The notes under the pieces were generated by a model, which was not told the origin of the DNA, made no database searches, and was given only the letters and a program-made list of their open reading frames with translations. Source: Gammaproteobacteria bacterium (GTDB taxonomy: Bacteria; Pseudomonadota; Gammaproteobacteria; Porifericomitales; Porifericomitaceae). Taken from it: a stretch of DNA of 58,563 bases. The stretch is taken from contig JABAAT010000041.1 in NCBI GenBank assembly GCA_014238615.1, positions 1 through 58,563 of the forward strand, in the 5' to 3' direction. Made by a program: the position numbers and the translations under genes. Below are positions 1 to 8,950 of this stretch, one piece after another. Position 1 is the first letter of the stretch. Each line of letters opens with the position of its first letter.

Positions 1-1272
1 CACGAGTTCCATGAACAGGGCGCGGGTGCGGTCATCGGCGCGCGCCGCACGGTTCATGGAGGGCACATACCGGCACAGGGCCCGCGAGGTCGCCGGGGCC
101 AGGCGCCGCGCGCCCCGCTCCCGCGCCAGGCAACGCAAGGCTTCCAGCATGCTCCAGGGCGCACGCCGGAAAAGCTCCGCCCGGCGCACCTCCACCTGCC
201 CGGCGCGCAGGCGGAAACGACGGTTGATGGAACGCGAAGGCCCGCGCGCACGGCGCGGCGCGCAGCGCTCCCGCAGGGCCTCCAGGAGCAGCGCACAGCG
301 CATCTCGAGGTTGTGAGCGGTGTGGTAGTAGTCACGCATGCAGCGTTCCACCGCCGCGTTGGCGGCGCCGCGATAGCCGAGCAGGCGCGCCACGTCAGGC
401 TGATATTGGAAGAGCAGGCGGTTTTCCGCGCGGCCGGCCAGCAGGTGCAGCGCGTAGCGCAGGCGCTGCAAAAGCTCCCCCCCCGTGCGCAAGGCTTCCC
501 GTTCGGCGGCGTTCAGCCAGTGCAGGCGCGGGCGGGCGGGCGACCCGGCGGCTCTCCCCAGGCAGCGCAACGCCACCCAGTGCAGCGTCTGCAGATCACG
601 CAGTCCCCCCGGCGCCTCCTTGACGTCGGGCTCCAGGCCGCCGAGTTCGGGGCGGAAGCGCAGGTGCCGGGCCTCAAGCTCCCGCAGCTTGGCGCGCAGG
701 TAGCGGTCTGGAGACCACATCCGGTCCGTGGTGACCGCGGCGGCCAGGCGCCGCGGCAACTCCGCGTCGCCGATGAGCGGACGCGCCTCCAGAAGCGAGG
801 TCAGGGCCGCGGCGGCGCCGCGCACCACGCGCGCCGCATGCCCCGGAGTCGTCACCTGGTGCCCCACCTCCAGGCCCATGTCCCAAAGGAAAGTGACCCA
901 CTTTTCCAGGGCCAGCGCGCCGCGCCCCCGCGGCCGGCGCCGCAGCAGCACCAGCAAATCGATGTCAGAGGCGCGGTTCAACTCGGCGCGGCCGTAGCCG
1001 CCCACCGCGAGCAACGCAAAGCGCAACCTGTCCAACCCGTGCAGCACCCAGGATTCGCGCAGCAATTCGTCCAACAGGGCGCTGTGGGCGGCCAGGAGTT
1101 CCCCGATGGGGGCACCCGCCTTGAAACGCCGATCCAGGAGCGCACGCCGCCGCCGCAGGCGCTCCCGCCAGGCGGCAGGATCGGCGGGCGGCAGCCCGGC
1201 CCACGCGCTGGCCGGCGGCACCGGGCGCGCGCGCACTTCCCGAACGCGCGAGGCTGGCAGCGCTCTGCGCAA
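1..1272 (-). CDS. glnD: Protein-PII uridylyltransferase GlnD, N-terminal part (cut by window edge)
   Basis: Bifunctional nitrogen sensor that adds UMP to, or removes it from, the PII protein according to glutamine level. The minus strand reads without a stop from about 1272 to the window edge, about 424 residues. It carries the nucleotidyltransferase signature GGYGRAEL followed by SDIDLLVL (the metal-binding Asp pair) and then the family motif PGGLRDLQTLHW. The HD and ACT domains would lie beyond the left edge. No ATG is suitably placed; a TTG at 1272, two bases after the map stop codon, is the simplest start, and later GTG codons are possible. The map-glnD order matches E. coli and suggests co-transcription. 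Identity is firm from the motifs; the exact start is uncertain. Confidence 0.9.
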   Translation of the reverse strand, partial: MRRALPASRVREVRARPVPPASAWAGLPPADPAAWRERLRRRRALLDRRFKAGAPIGELLAAHSALLDELLRESWVLHGLDRLRFALLAVGGYGRAELNRASDIDLLVLLRRRPRGRGALALEKWVTFLWDMGLEVGHQVTTPGHAARVVRGAAAALTSLLEARPLIGDAELPRRLAAAVTTDRMWSPDRYLRAKLRELEARHLRFRPELGGLEPDVKEAPGGLRDLQTLHWVALRCLGRAAGSPARPRLHWLNAAEREALRTGGELLQRLRYALHLLAGRAENRLLFQYQPDVARLLGYRGAANAAVERCMRDYYHTAHNLEMRCALLLEALRERCAPRRARGPSRSINRRFRLRAGQVEVRRAELFRRAPWSMLEALRCLARERGARRLAPATSRALCRYVPSMNRAARADDRTRALFMELV

Positions 1273-1274
1273 GG

Positions 1275-2069
1275 CTAGAAGCGTTCTTCCGTGCGCCGGG
1301 TCAGGATTTCAGGATAGTCCGTGGTAATCAGCAGCGTGTGCTCCCATTGCGCGGACAGGCTGCGATCGCGGGTCACCGCGGTCCAACCGTCGGCAAGCAG
1401 CTTGACTTCGTGGCTTCCGGCGTTCAGCATCGGCTCGATCGTGAAGGTCATTCCCGGCTCCAGGATCAGGTCCGGCCCCCGGTTGCGGTAGTGCAGGACG
1501 CTGGGGGCTTCATGGAAATTGCTCCCAATGCCGTGGCCGCAGAAATCGCGCACCACCGAGAAGCGTTGCGCGTCGGCATATGCCTGGATGGCCGCACCCA
1601 CGGCGCGCAGCGAATGGCCGGGCCGGGCCGCGTCCATGCCGCGCAACAGGCACTCGTAAGCCGCCTCCACCAGCCTGCGGGCGCGCCGCAGCACCTTGCC
1701 CACCAGGAACATCTTGCTGGTGTCACCGTGGTAGCGGTCTTTCAGGACGGTCACGTCGATGTTGAGAATATCACCGTCGCGCAGGCGTCGATCGCCGGGA
1801 ATACCGTGACAGACCACGTGATTCACCGACGTACAGATGGACTTGGGGAAGCCCTTGTAGTTCAGGGGCGCCGGAATGGCCTGCTGCTTACGCACGATGT
1901 ACTCGTGGCAAAGGCGATCCAGCTCCCCGGTGCTGATCCCGGGACGCACGTGCCCGCCGATCATTTCCAGCACTTCGGAGGCCAGCCGTCCGGCGACCCG
2001 CATGCGCTCGATCTCCTCCGGACTCCTGATCATGGAGGCGGAAGCGGCTACGGCGGGTGAGTCGGACAT
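1275..2069 (-). CDS. map: Type I methionine aminopeptidase
   Basis: Cytosolic metalloprotease that removes the initiator methionine from nascent proteins. The 264-residue product has all five dinuclear-metal ligands in order: Asp105, Asp116, His179 (in GHGIG), Glu212 (in TIEPM) and Glu243 (in WEHT). The CHGIP loop supplies the substrate-binding His. Length is the normal 260-265, with a slightly longer N-terminus than E. coli; an alternative start would be the Met before IRSPEEIE. The stop codon is two bases from the proposed glnD start. The usual divergent partner rpsB is absent; upstream is a glycosyltransferase on the same strand. Confidence 0.97.
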   Translation of the reverse strand: MSDSPAVAASASMIRSPEEIERMRVAGRLASEVLEMIGGHVRPGISTGELDRLCHEYIVRKQQAIPAPLNYKGFPKSICTSVNHVVCHGIPGDRRLRDGDILNIDVTVLKDRYHGDTSKMFLVGKVLRRARRLVEAAYECLLRGMDAARPGHSLRAVGAAIQAYADAQRFSVVRDFCGHGIGSNFHEAPSVLHYRNRGPDLILEPGMTFTIEPMLNAGSHEVKLLADGWTAVTRDRSLSAQWEHTLLITTDYPEILTRRTEERF

Positions 2070-2162
2070 CAGGGAACCCCATGCGATGGAACAGGCGCGT
2101 CCGCCGGGCGGTGCGGACGCCGGCGCGAAAGCAATATTATAGGAGATACGTGCGGCGCCGAC

Positions 2163-3158
2163 CTACTCGGCCGCGTCGCCTGGTGCCCGTCGTTCCAGGG
2201 GAACGGAGCGCGGCATCAGGGTCTTCCACAGGCGGCCTTTCCCGGCACCCTTCCAAACGATGGAAGGCATGAGCCTGAGCGCCTTCCAGAGGCACTTGCA
2301 ATTTTCCGAAAAATGCCGGAAACGCCGCCGCCGCGACAGGTGGTAGCAAATGAAGGCAGTCACCTCCCTGCCAAATTCCGCCTGGAAGGCTTCCATGTAC
2401 CACGGGAAATATTGCGCTACCACCTGTTTCGTAAGCCGCCGCTGGCGTTTTTTATGCCTGACGCTCAGGCGGGCCTCGTTCCGAAGACTTCGATACAGGT
2501 AAAGCGATTGGTCCAAGTGGACGAACTTCCCAAACAGTTGCAGGCGCAAAAAATATTCGTAGTCCTCGATGATGCGCCAATCATCCCTGTAACCTTCCGT
2601 GCGCAACGCCAGGGAACTCCGGTACAGGAAACAGGCTCCCACGGCCCAGAAACCCAGCAACAGGACGCCGCGCGAGTCAGCACAGGTTTGGATGCGGCTG
2701 AGTTGCTGCTCCGAGCCATCCGGGTTGAAATATAAAAAATCGAAATTCGCGTGCACCAGGCCGACGTCGGGGTCACTTTCCAAGACCTCGCGCATGCCGC
2801 GCAGGGCATGCGGATAGTACTCGTTGTCATGCGAAATCCAGGTGTAGTACTCACCGCGCGCCGCGCTGAAGCCGTTGTTCAAAGAATTGGGAAGACCCTC
2901 ATTGCATGCGTTACGCAGCACCCGAATCCGCTGATCCCGCGCCGCGTAGGCTTGAATGATAGCGGGAGTGGAATCCGAGGAAGCATCGTCCACGATCAAC
3001 AATTCGAAATCCCGCAGGCTCTGCGCCAGGCAGCTTTCAATCGCGCGCGCCAGGAAGTTTTCGCCGTTATAGACCGGCAGTACAATGCTGACAGAGGGGC
3101 TGACAGAGGGGCTGACGGAGGGGCTGACGGGGGGCATGTGCGGTTTCTGCTGTTTCAT
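2163..3158 (-). CDS. Family 2 glycosyltransferase
   Basis: Inverting GT-A glycosyltransferase, likely acting on a cell-surface glycan at the cytoplasmic face. The 331-residue product has the nucleotide-sugar binding start SIVLPVYNGE, the VDDASSD acidic motif, a DxD-like SHDNEY segment, and an EDYEYFLRL segment supplying the likely catalytic base. The chosen ATG at 3158 begins MKQQ; an in-frame ATG at 3230 would add 24 residues but has no better ribosome site. Residues 11-24 are a repeated SVSP peptide from a 12-bp tandem repeat, so the extreme N-terminus is low complexity and the real fold begins at SIVLPV. It diverges from the three-domain gene at 3492, and both look part of one surface-polymer region. 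The sugar substrate cannot be predicted. Confidence 0.88.
   Translation of the reverse strand: MKQQKPHMPPVSPSVSPSVSPSVSIVLPVYNGENFLARAIESCLAQSLRDFELLIVDDASSDSTPAIIQAYAARDQRIRVLRNACNEGLPNSLNNGFSAARGEYYTWISHDNEYYPHALRGMREVLESDPDVGLVHANFDFLYFNPDGSEQQLSRIQTCADSRGVLLLGFWAVGACFLYRSSLALRTEGYRDDWRIIEDYEYFLRLQLFGKFVHLDQSLYLYRSLRNEARLSVRHKKRQRRLTKQVVAQYFPWYMEAFQAEFGREVTAFICYHLSRRRRFRHFSENCKCLWKALRLMPSIVWKGAGKGRLWKTLMPRSVPLERRAPGDAAE
3087..3134. repeat. 12-bp tandem repeat inside the GT2 gene 5' end
   Basis: About four copies of gctgacagaggg (third and fourth slightly changed). On the minus strand they encode the repeated Ser-Val-Ser-Pro segment at the N-terminus of the glycosyltransferase. The unit length is a multiple of three, so copy-number change would keep the frame. 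Confidence 0.85.
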
Positions 3159-3244
3159 GACTGCCGCTTGCTGCGCAGGATTATATAGAAGACCCAGGCG
3201 GCGGAACCCGGGGCAGAGCGCTTCAGCCATCCCAAAAGCGGATC

Positions 3245-3274
3245 TTGACAGGAAAGCTTAGGGTAGCACAGAAT
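3245..3274 (+). promoter_or_regulatory. Candidate sigma-70 promoter for the three-domain gene
   Basis: TTGACA at 3245-3250, an 18-bp spacer, then CAGAAT at 3269-3274 (four of six to the -10 consensus). It would leave a leader of about 210 bases before the ATG at 3492. Prediction from hexamers only. Confidence 0.35.
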
Positions 3275-3491
3275 ACCATGGGGAGGAATGCGGAGTCGGG
3301 GTCATCCAGGCACTTGGGAATGACTGGTTTGAGGCTGTTTTCACCTGCGCTTTTCGCCGCGTGGCACGGCGGCTTCCAGGGCGCCGGTGCGGCACGTCGG
3401 GGCAAGATTTAAGACACTTCCGCCGGACGGGAACACGCCGATGCCTTTTTAATGCTCCATCATTCGCACCAGGAACCTTGAAGAGATTTTC

Positions 3492-6188
3492 ATGAAAATC
3501 GTTTTCCCCTTGCTCAGTTACGGCTGCTTGTTCAGCCTGCATCCGATCTACAAGGAACTAGAGAAACGGGGGCATGTTGTCCGCTATTTGTTACGAGCCA
3601 GACGTAAAAAATGCTTTGTGGAATTTCGAAGGGATTTTCCAACCTACGGGATCAGCACCGAGTCAAACGCGGACCGTAACGCGGATGTAGTCGTCGCACG
3701 AGGAGCTGCAAGAAGATTTACCAACGCGATACAAATCAAGTTGATTTACGGCGTTAATCTACTACACCAACAGGGCTTCGCCCAAAGTCGGGCAGCCTTG
3801 GAAGGTTATGACGGAGCCTTGGCCTTTGGCGACTACTCGGCCCAACAAGCCGCCGCGTGGCTGCCGTCGGCGCGAGTCAAGTCGATCGGTTCGCCGATGC
3901 ATGATGATTTTTTCCGTAATCCCCCCGATGCGGCGACGACGCGGGCGCGCTTCGGAATCGCTCCCGAAGACAAACTCATCGTATATGTCACGACCTGGGA
4001 CGAACATTGCGGTGTCAGCCTGTTCGGCGCGCCGCTGCGGAACCTGGCGCGGGAACATGTCATGGTGGTACGCCCGCACCAGGGTATCTACGATGTGATA
4101 TCCCTCGGCATCTATCAAAGATATGCCCTCGAGACCGGTTGCCACCATTATTTCTCTCCGCCGGGTACGGCGAGTGCTATTGAAAAGCTGACTCCGCATC
4201 ACGACTTTCCCCGCCCTTTACCGGGGGAAATGATCCATAGCATGGGGGAGATCGTGCGCGCCGCCGACCTGTTGATCGTGGACGCCAAAAGCGGTTCCCT
4301 GGCGGAGTGCGTCCTATGTGCGCCGCAAACGCCTCTGATCGGCCTGTCCACGATGAGTGACGGTGAAAAGAATCGTCGCTTTCTGCCGGAAGTCTATGAA
4401 ATCTGTACGCTCGTGAATCATCCCGCACGGTTGGAGTCCGCGGTGCGGGACGCCTTGGCCGACGACCCGCTCGCCGAGCGGCGCGCCGCCTTGCGCGACC
4501 AGTTGTTCAGGCCCTGCGAGGGCCGCGCCGCTGCGGTCGCCGCCGACGCCATCCTGGAATTGGCCCGAATGCCGCGGCTCGCGAAACCACGGGCACCGCA
4601 CCGCCTGGGTGTGCGCCTGCGCCGTTCGCTGCGGAAAAGATGGATGCGCGTCCTGGCACTCCGCAAGGTCACCGGCGCACTGGTGCCCCCTTACCGCCGC
4701 TGCATGTCCTGGCTCCGGAAGCATTCATTGCCCGGACAGGGGGTCCGCGTATTGGTGGACGGCCGGCGGGAGATGCCGCCTTACCCGGAAGTGTCCGGCT
4801 ACCTGATTCCGACCCTGCTGCGCTGGGGAGAACGCACCCTGGCCCTGCAATATGCCCGCTGGCTCATCGGCCTGCAACGGCCGGACGGCGGTTGGTGCGA
4901 TGCTCATGGTAAGGCGCCATACGTATTTGGCAGCGGCCAGATCCTGAAGGGCCTGCTGGCGGTGGTGGAACTGCAGCCGGACGCGGAAAAGGCGATCCTG
5001 CGCGGCTGCGATTGGCTGCTGACCCACATCACTCCCGAAGGCCGGATGACATCGCCCACGCGGGAAATGTGGGACGAGTCGACGGGCGTTACCGACCTGA
5101 TACACCTTTACTGCCTGGAGCCGCTCCGCCTGGCCGCACGGCGCTTCCAGCGGCCACAATACGAGGAGGCGGCGCAAAAAGTGTTGGCCTACTACCTGCG
5201 CGAGCATAGGGATAAGCTCCTGGATTTCCATGCGCTGTCGCATTTCTACGCCTACATGCTGGAAGGACTCGTGGATATGGGGGAAACAGACACGGCGCGC
5301 GCCGCCATGCGGCAGGTGGCGGCCTTGCAAAAACAGGACGGCTCCATCCCGGCCTACAAGGACGTGTCCTGGGTCTGCTCGGTCGGACTGCTGCAGTTTG
5401 CCGTGATCTGGTACAAGCTCGGTGACCTGGAACGCGCCGATCGCGCCCTGAATTGCGTCGTGAAAAAACAGCACGCCGGCGGCGGCTTTCATGGTAGTTG
5501 GGGAAGCGGCGCGAACTACTGTAAAAAACAGGAAATCAGCTGGGCCTGTAAATATTTTCTGGACGCGCTGTATTGGAAGCAGCAAGTCCATTTCGAGCAC
5601 GCGAGGGAACGGGGCCGCGCCGCCGTGATGGCGCCGGCGGCCGGCGATACGCTGCGGGAAACGGACGGGCGGGTACAGGGCGCCTTGCATGCCATCACCG
5701 ACGCCGCACCGGCAAGTCTCCTGGAAATGGGTTGCGGCCAGGGCCGGATCACGCGCTTCATCAGGCAGCGCTTCCCGAAACTCCGGATCTGCGGCCTGGA
5801 TATCGACCCACGCAACCTGGACGAACTGCCGCCGGACATCGAAAGGACGTGCGGCGGCATGCTGGCGACGCCTTTTCCGGATGCTTCCTTTGACTTCGTG
5901 CTCTACGTGGAATCCCTGTTACACGCCGTGGATGTCGAGAACGCCTTGCGCGAGGCGGCGCGGCTCCTGGCACCGGGAGGCACGCTGCTGGTCGTTGACA
6001 AGGACATAAGAACCAGGGTCAGGATGCCTATCCCACCCTGGGAACAATGGTTTCACCCGGAGGAACTGGCGGCGACGGCGCTGCACACCGGCTTCACCGC
6101 GGTGCGGGTGCAAAGCAACATTCCCTATGATCATCGCGACGGCAGCGACGGGCTGTTCTTTGCCCTGGCGGCAAGGAAAGGCGGCTGA
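3492..6188 (+). CDS. Three-domain surface-polymer protein: CDP-glycerol-transferase-like + alpha/alpha toroid + SAM methyltransferase
   Basis: An 898-residue protein with three fused parts. Residues 1-360 resemble GT-B enzymes of the CDP-glycerol glycerophosphotransferase (TagF-like) group; VRPHQG near 194-199 and DAKSGSLAE near 264-272 fit their donor-binding region. Residues 415-700 form helical repeats with GWCDA, QDGSIPAY and GGGFHGSWG loops, typical of alpha/alpha toroid folds seen in terpene cyclases and glycan-active enzymes. Residues 725-898 are a class I methyltransferase with motif I LEMGCGQG at 743-750 and acidic CGLDID at 767-772. It has no signal peptide. A LicC-like cytidylyltransferase follows after about 40 bases. 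Inference: it builds and methylates a phospho-alcohol or phospho-sugar surface group. The first 300 bases are visibly richer in A/T than the housekeeping genes, hinting at transfer. Domain assignment is moderately sure; the reaction is not known. Confidence 0.72.
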   Translation: MKIVFPLLSYGCLFSLHPIYKELEKRGHVVRYLLRARRKKCFVEFRRDFPTYGISTESNADRNADVVVARGAARRFTNAIQIKLIYGVNLLHQQGFAQSRAALEGYDGALAFGDYSAQQAAAWLPSARVKSIGSPMHDDFFRNPPDAATTRARFGIAPEDKLIVYVTTWDEHCGVSLFGAPLRNLAREHVMVVRPHQGIYDVISLGIYQRYALETGCHHYFSPPGTASAIEKLTPHHDFPRPLPGEMIHSMGEIVRAADLLIVDAKSGSLAECVLCAPQTPLIGLSTMSDGEKNRRFLPEVYEICTLVNHPARLESAVRDALADDPLAERRAALRDQLFRPCEGRAAAVAADAILELARMPRLAKPRAPHRLGVRLRRSLRKRWMRVLALRKVTGALVPPYRRCMSWLRKHSLPGQGVRVLVDGRREMPPYPEVSGYLIPTLLRWGERTLALQYARWLIGLQRPDGGWCDAHGKAPYVFGSGQILKGLLAVVELQPDAEKAILRGCDWLLTHITPEGRMTSPTREMWDESTGVTDLIHLYCLEPLRLAARRFQRPQYEEAAQKVLAYYLREHRDKLLDFHALSHFYAYMLEGLVDMGETDTARAAMRQVAALQKQDGSIPAYKDVSWVCSVGLLQFAVIWYKLGDLERADRALNCVVKKQHAGGGFHGSWGSGANYCKKQEISWACKYFLDALYWKQQVHFEHARERGRAAVMAPAAGDTLRETDGRVQGALHAITDAAPASLLEMGCGQGRITRFIRQRFPKLRICGLDIDPRNLDELPPDIERTCGGMLATPFPDASFDFVLYVESLLHAVDVENALREAARLLAPGGTLLVVDKDIRTRVRMPIPPWEQWFHPEELAATALHTGFTAVRVQSNIPYDHRDGSDGLFFALAARKGG

Positions 6189-6229
6189 CTTCCCTTCAGC
6201 ATGGCACTTGATGGTTGAGCATTCAGGGT

Positions 6230-6985
6230 ATGAAGGTCGTCATTCTCGCGGCCGGGCAGGGTTCCCGCCTGGCCCACTTCACCGCTTCCAGGCCGAAAAC
6301 CATGGTGCGCGTGGCGGGCGAAGCCATCCTGAAGCGCCAGCTCCGGGCTTACCTCGCGGCCGGCCTTTCCGAGCGGGAGATCCACGTGGTCGCCGGCTAC
6401 AAGAGGGACAAGATCAGGGACTACCTGCGGGACCGGTATCCCGAGGTCCGCGTCATTGAGAATCCACGTTATGCGGAAACCAACAATATGTATTCCCTGT
6501 GGCTCGCGCTACGCGCCCTGGAGGAAGGACACTGCGACCTGCTGCTCGGCAACGGGGACAACGTGTTTGACAGCACCCTGGTGCGGGCGCTCCTGGAGTC
6601 CTCCGGCAACCGCATTCCCGTCCGGCCCGGGGCCTACGATCATGAGGCGATGAAAATCGTTGTGGCCGAGAACGGGCGCGTCACGGATATCGCCAAGACC
6701 ATTCCCCCGCACCGCGCTTTCGGTGTTTCCATGGACCTCCACAAGATAACCATGCCGGCACAACAACGCCTGCTGCAACTCATGGAGGAGCATCTCACCG
6801 AGAAAGGAGAAAAAGACTGGTTCGAGACGGTCTTCCCGGCGCTTTTTACCACGCGGCGCTTCGACTTCCTGGACACCGGCGCGGAGCGCTGGTACGAAGT
6901 GGACACACCCACCGACCTGGAACGCGCCAATGCACTTTTCAGTGCTCCACGTCCCGCCCCCGGCGCCTTGAAAAATCCCCCGTAA
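6230..6985 (+). CDS. LicC-like nucleotidyltransferase (phosphocholine cytidylyltransferase family)
   Basis: A 251-residue NTP-transferase of the GT-A-like fold, expected to couple CTP (or another NTP) to a phosphorylated alcohol or sugar. It has the family start MKVVILAAGQGSRL with the nucleotide-binding glycine loop, the RPKTMV substrate segment, the TNNMYSLW stretch typical of LicC-type cytidylyltransferases, the GNGDN metal-binding aspartate, and a late WYEVDTPTDLERA segment. The ATG at 6230 is preferred over a TTG at 6215 because the family begins directly with this strand. It follows the three-domain protein by about 40 bases on the same strand; making the CDP-linked donor for that protein's transferase domain is the simplest reading. 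Uridylyl or guanylyl activity cannot be excluded. Confidence 0.8.
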   Translation: MKVVILAAGQGSRLAHFTASRPKTMVRVAGEAILKRQLRAYLAAGLSEREIHVVAGYKRDKIRDYLRDRYPEVRVIENPRYAETNNMYSLWLALRALEEGHCDLLLGNGDNVFDSTLVRALLESSGNRIPVRPGAYDHEAMKIVVAENGRVTDIAKTIPPHRAFGVSMDLHKITMPAQQRLLQLMEEHLTEKGEKDWFETVFPALFTTRRFDFLDTGAERWYEVDTPTDLERANALFSAPRPAPGALKNPP

Positions 6986-7271
6986 AGATCGCTTCCGGGT
7001 GGTGCGCCACCGGCGACCGCTGCAAGCGGCGGACCTGTTTCAAGCACGCGGGGAAACGGGAGCTTCCCGTCGCCCAGGCGGCCGACGGTGTAGCACGCGT
7101 TTAGGGGAAAGCGAACTGCCGCATGCAGGGGACGAAAGCGGCCCATGCCCGGCGGCCGGATGCCCCACCTTCGGCCCTTCCCCCCTCCGTTTGGTCAATC
7201 GGCATACCTCCCTGGCCGTCTCGAACGCCTTCGGGCACGGATACAGCGACCGGCGGAGCTGCCCCCTGCCG

Positions 7272-7766
7272 TCAAACCACCACCTGGCAGGCACGCAGAA
7301 ATTCCACCCAGTTCATGCATTTCACATTCAACTTCTCACAGACACGTGGGATCCTATACCTGGAACGATCTTTAGGGGGGGTTACCTGCGGGCTTTCTTG
7401 CGTAACCACCGTAAATCCGTGTTTCTGGGCATAAACGACAAGAGACATGTCCTTGCGACTGAGTCCTTCCCGGCTGTTCTCCTTAAATTTAAATGATTTG
7501 GACAAATCCACAATCTTCTGACTCTCCACGTCGGAGGATACGGGATTGAGCGGGATCTTCCGAAGCCATGTCCGGAGGTCCCCAAATTTATTGGATTCAT
7601 CAGTGCTCTTGATCTCACTGAATATCTCCTTCAAAACCAGGGCGTATTTCGGAAAGACTCCTTTTAACTTCTCGTACAAAGCAGGGAAAACATCCGGGGG
7701 GTAACCCTCCTGCCATGCGTGTAATAAAGCACTGCTGTCCATACAATAAACGTCCCCGGAGCTCAC
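7272..7766 (-). CDS. DUF4411 family PIN-like toxin candidate
   Basis: A 164-residue protein of the DUF4411 group, PIN-domain-like putative ribonucleases found beside HTH/ImmA-IrrE proteins. The typical opening is present: YCMDSSALLHAW with the first catalytic Asp, then YPPDVFPALYEKL. The conserved later segment reads KDMSLVVYAQKHGFTVVTQES, with a second acidic position. The GTG at 7766 is preferred because GTGA overlaps the stop codon of the upstream HTH-peptidase gene by four bases, a translational-coupling arrangement; an ATG at 7742 would remove the strand before the Asp. Both genes are richer in A/T than their neighbours, as for mobile defence modules. RNase or toxin activity is inferred from family and context. 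Confidence 0.78.
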   Translation of the reverse strand: MSSGDVYCMDSSALLHAWQEGYPPDVFPALYEKLKGVFPKYALVLKEIFSEIKSTDESNKFGDLRTWLRKIPLNPVSSDVESQKIVDLSKSFKFKENSREGLSRKDMSLVVYAQKHGFTVVTQESPQVTPPKDRSRYRIPRVCEKLNVKCMNWVEFLRACQVVV

Positions 7767-8950
7767 AGCAGCTCTTCCAATTCCCCGGCATAGCGAACCT
7801 TGGTCAGGGACAAGATCCCGCATAGCTTACTCAAGGAGATTTCCTTGTCATAAAAGGCCTGCAGCACGGCTCCTGTATATAACCCGCCGAACTGCTGGAG
7901 TGTCTCTTTAGGGATGTTCCGGGGCGGCCCCCCGGATGTCTCTTTCTGTTTACCTTGGGCTTCCTCCCACTTAAGAGCCAAATACTCCTTCACGGCACGA
8001 TAAGCAGACCATTTCATCTCTCCTAGTCGACACATTTGAACAGCTGCCGCCAAGGGGCTTACCCCGAAGTGCCTGGCCACCGGCTCCAAATCCCTGGAGT
8101 GTTTTTCAGGTCCTCCGGAAAGTCGCACCTGCTCTCTCGCGTATCCCTTGAAGTCTTCCCGCGGCATCAACAGGTCGGCCGCAAACTGATTACAGAGCGA
8201 TTCCTCATTCTGCGAACGAAAGTCCTCGAAGTCTCCGACATCCCGAAATGTCTTCCGCCCCAGCACGTGCGCCAATTCATGCATGAGGGTAAAGGTCCGG
8301 GCAGGATGACTGTCGGAACCATTGACAACGATCACCGGCAGGGTTTCGTGGAACAGGGCAAGCCCTCGCATCTTGTTGACTTCCATTTTCGACCAGTGCG
8401 GGCGACTCCGGGTCATAAATACAAAGATGTTTTTCTCTTCGATAGCCTTCCTCCACAAGGGGAAAACATCTTGTGGTTTCCTCGCGGCCTTGACTTGTTC
8501 ATCCAGGGAGACTCCCAGCCATGCCCGAACCCTCCCGGGCGAAGGAACTCCATGATGGTTTGCCGGGCCGTCGAACGGGGGGATCGCGCTGCCCTCGTTG
8601 CGGCACAATTCCAGGAGATGTTCGCGCAGGTCTTCCACTGTCTGCACTAATCTCCGCACGCGATAGGAGAATTCGACCTTCCGCCCGCTCAAGGAACGAA
8701 AAACCGGGGTCTCCTGGAAGCGGAACTCCCGGGGAAGCATTTTCTCCTGGAACACCCAGGTAGGAACCAGGTAGAGATCGGCGAGCCTGCACAGCTGCAG
8801 ATACGTCGGTTGATGCTCGCCGCGCTCTACCTCGGGCAGTTTCTTCATGTCGCTAAGCCGCCCCGCCTCGTCCAAGTCGAGGCCGAGCTGCTCACGACAC
8901 TGCTTCAATACGCCCCCGTTGATCCCGGCAATCCGTTGGATTTTACCCAT
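7763..8950 (-). CDS. HTH-type regulator fused to ImmA/IrrE metallopeptidase (antitoxin-like)
   Basis: A 395-residue two-part protein. Residues about 8-65 form an XRE-like helix-turn-helix (LDLDEAGRLSDM...LPEVERGEHQPTYLQLCRLADLY). The C-terminal half is a COG2856/ImmA-IrrE zinc peptidase with HELAH at 224-228 and the downstream NEESLCNQFAADLLMP helix carrying the third ligand. Such proteins cleave or sequester regulators and often pair with DUF4411 toxins. The ATG at 8950 has GAGGG upstream at suitable spacing. The gene is coupled to the toxin-like gene by a GTGA overlap. Autoregulation by the HTH domain is likely but no operator was identified. The region is A/T-richer than the flanks, suggesting acquisition. 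Confidence 0.85.
   Translation of the reverse strand: MGKIQRIAGINGGVLKQCREQLGLDLDEAGRLSDMKKLPEVERGEHQPTYLQLCRLADLYLVPTWVFQEKMLPREFRFQETPVFRSLSGRKVEFSYRVRRLVQTVEDLREHLLELCRNEGSAIPPFDGPANHHGVPSPGRVRAWLGVSLDEQVKAARKPQDVFPLWRKAIEEKNIFVFMTRSRPHWSKMEVNKMRGLALFHETLPVIVVNGSDSHPARTFTLMHELAHVLGRKTFRDVGDFEDFRSQNEESLCNQFAADLLMPREDFKGYAREQVRLSGGPEKHSRDLEPVARHFGVSPLAAAVQMCRLGEMKWSAYRAVKEYLALKWEEAQGKQKETSGGPPRNIPKETLQQFGGLYTGAVLQAFYDKEISLSKLCGILSLTKVRYAGELEELL

Noticed and set aside
313-1278. Long plus-strand open frame of 321 codons
   Set aside because: Antisense to glnD, whose motifs are clear on the minus strand; the plus translation is Arg/Gln/Pro-rich with no domain.
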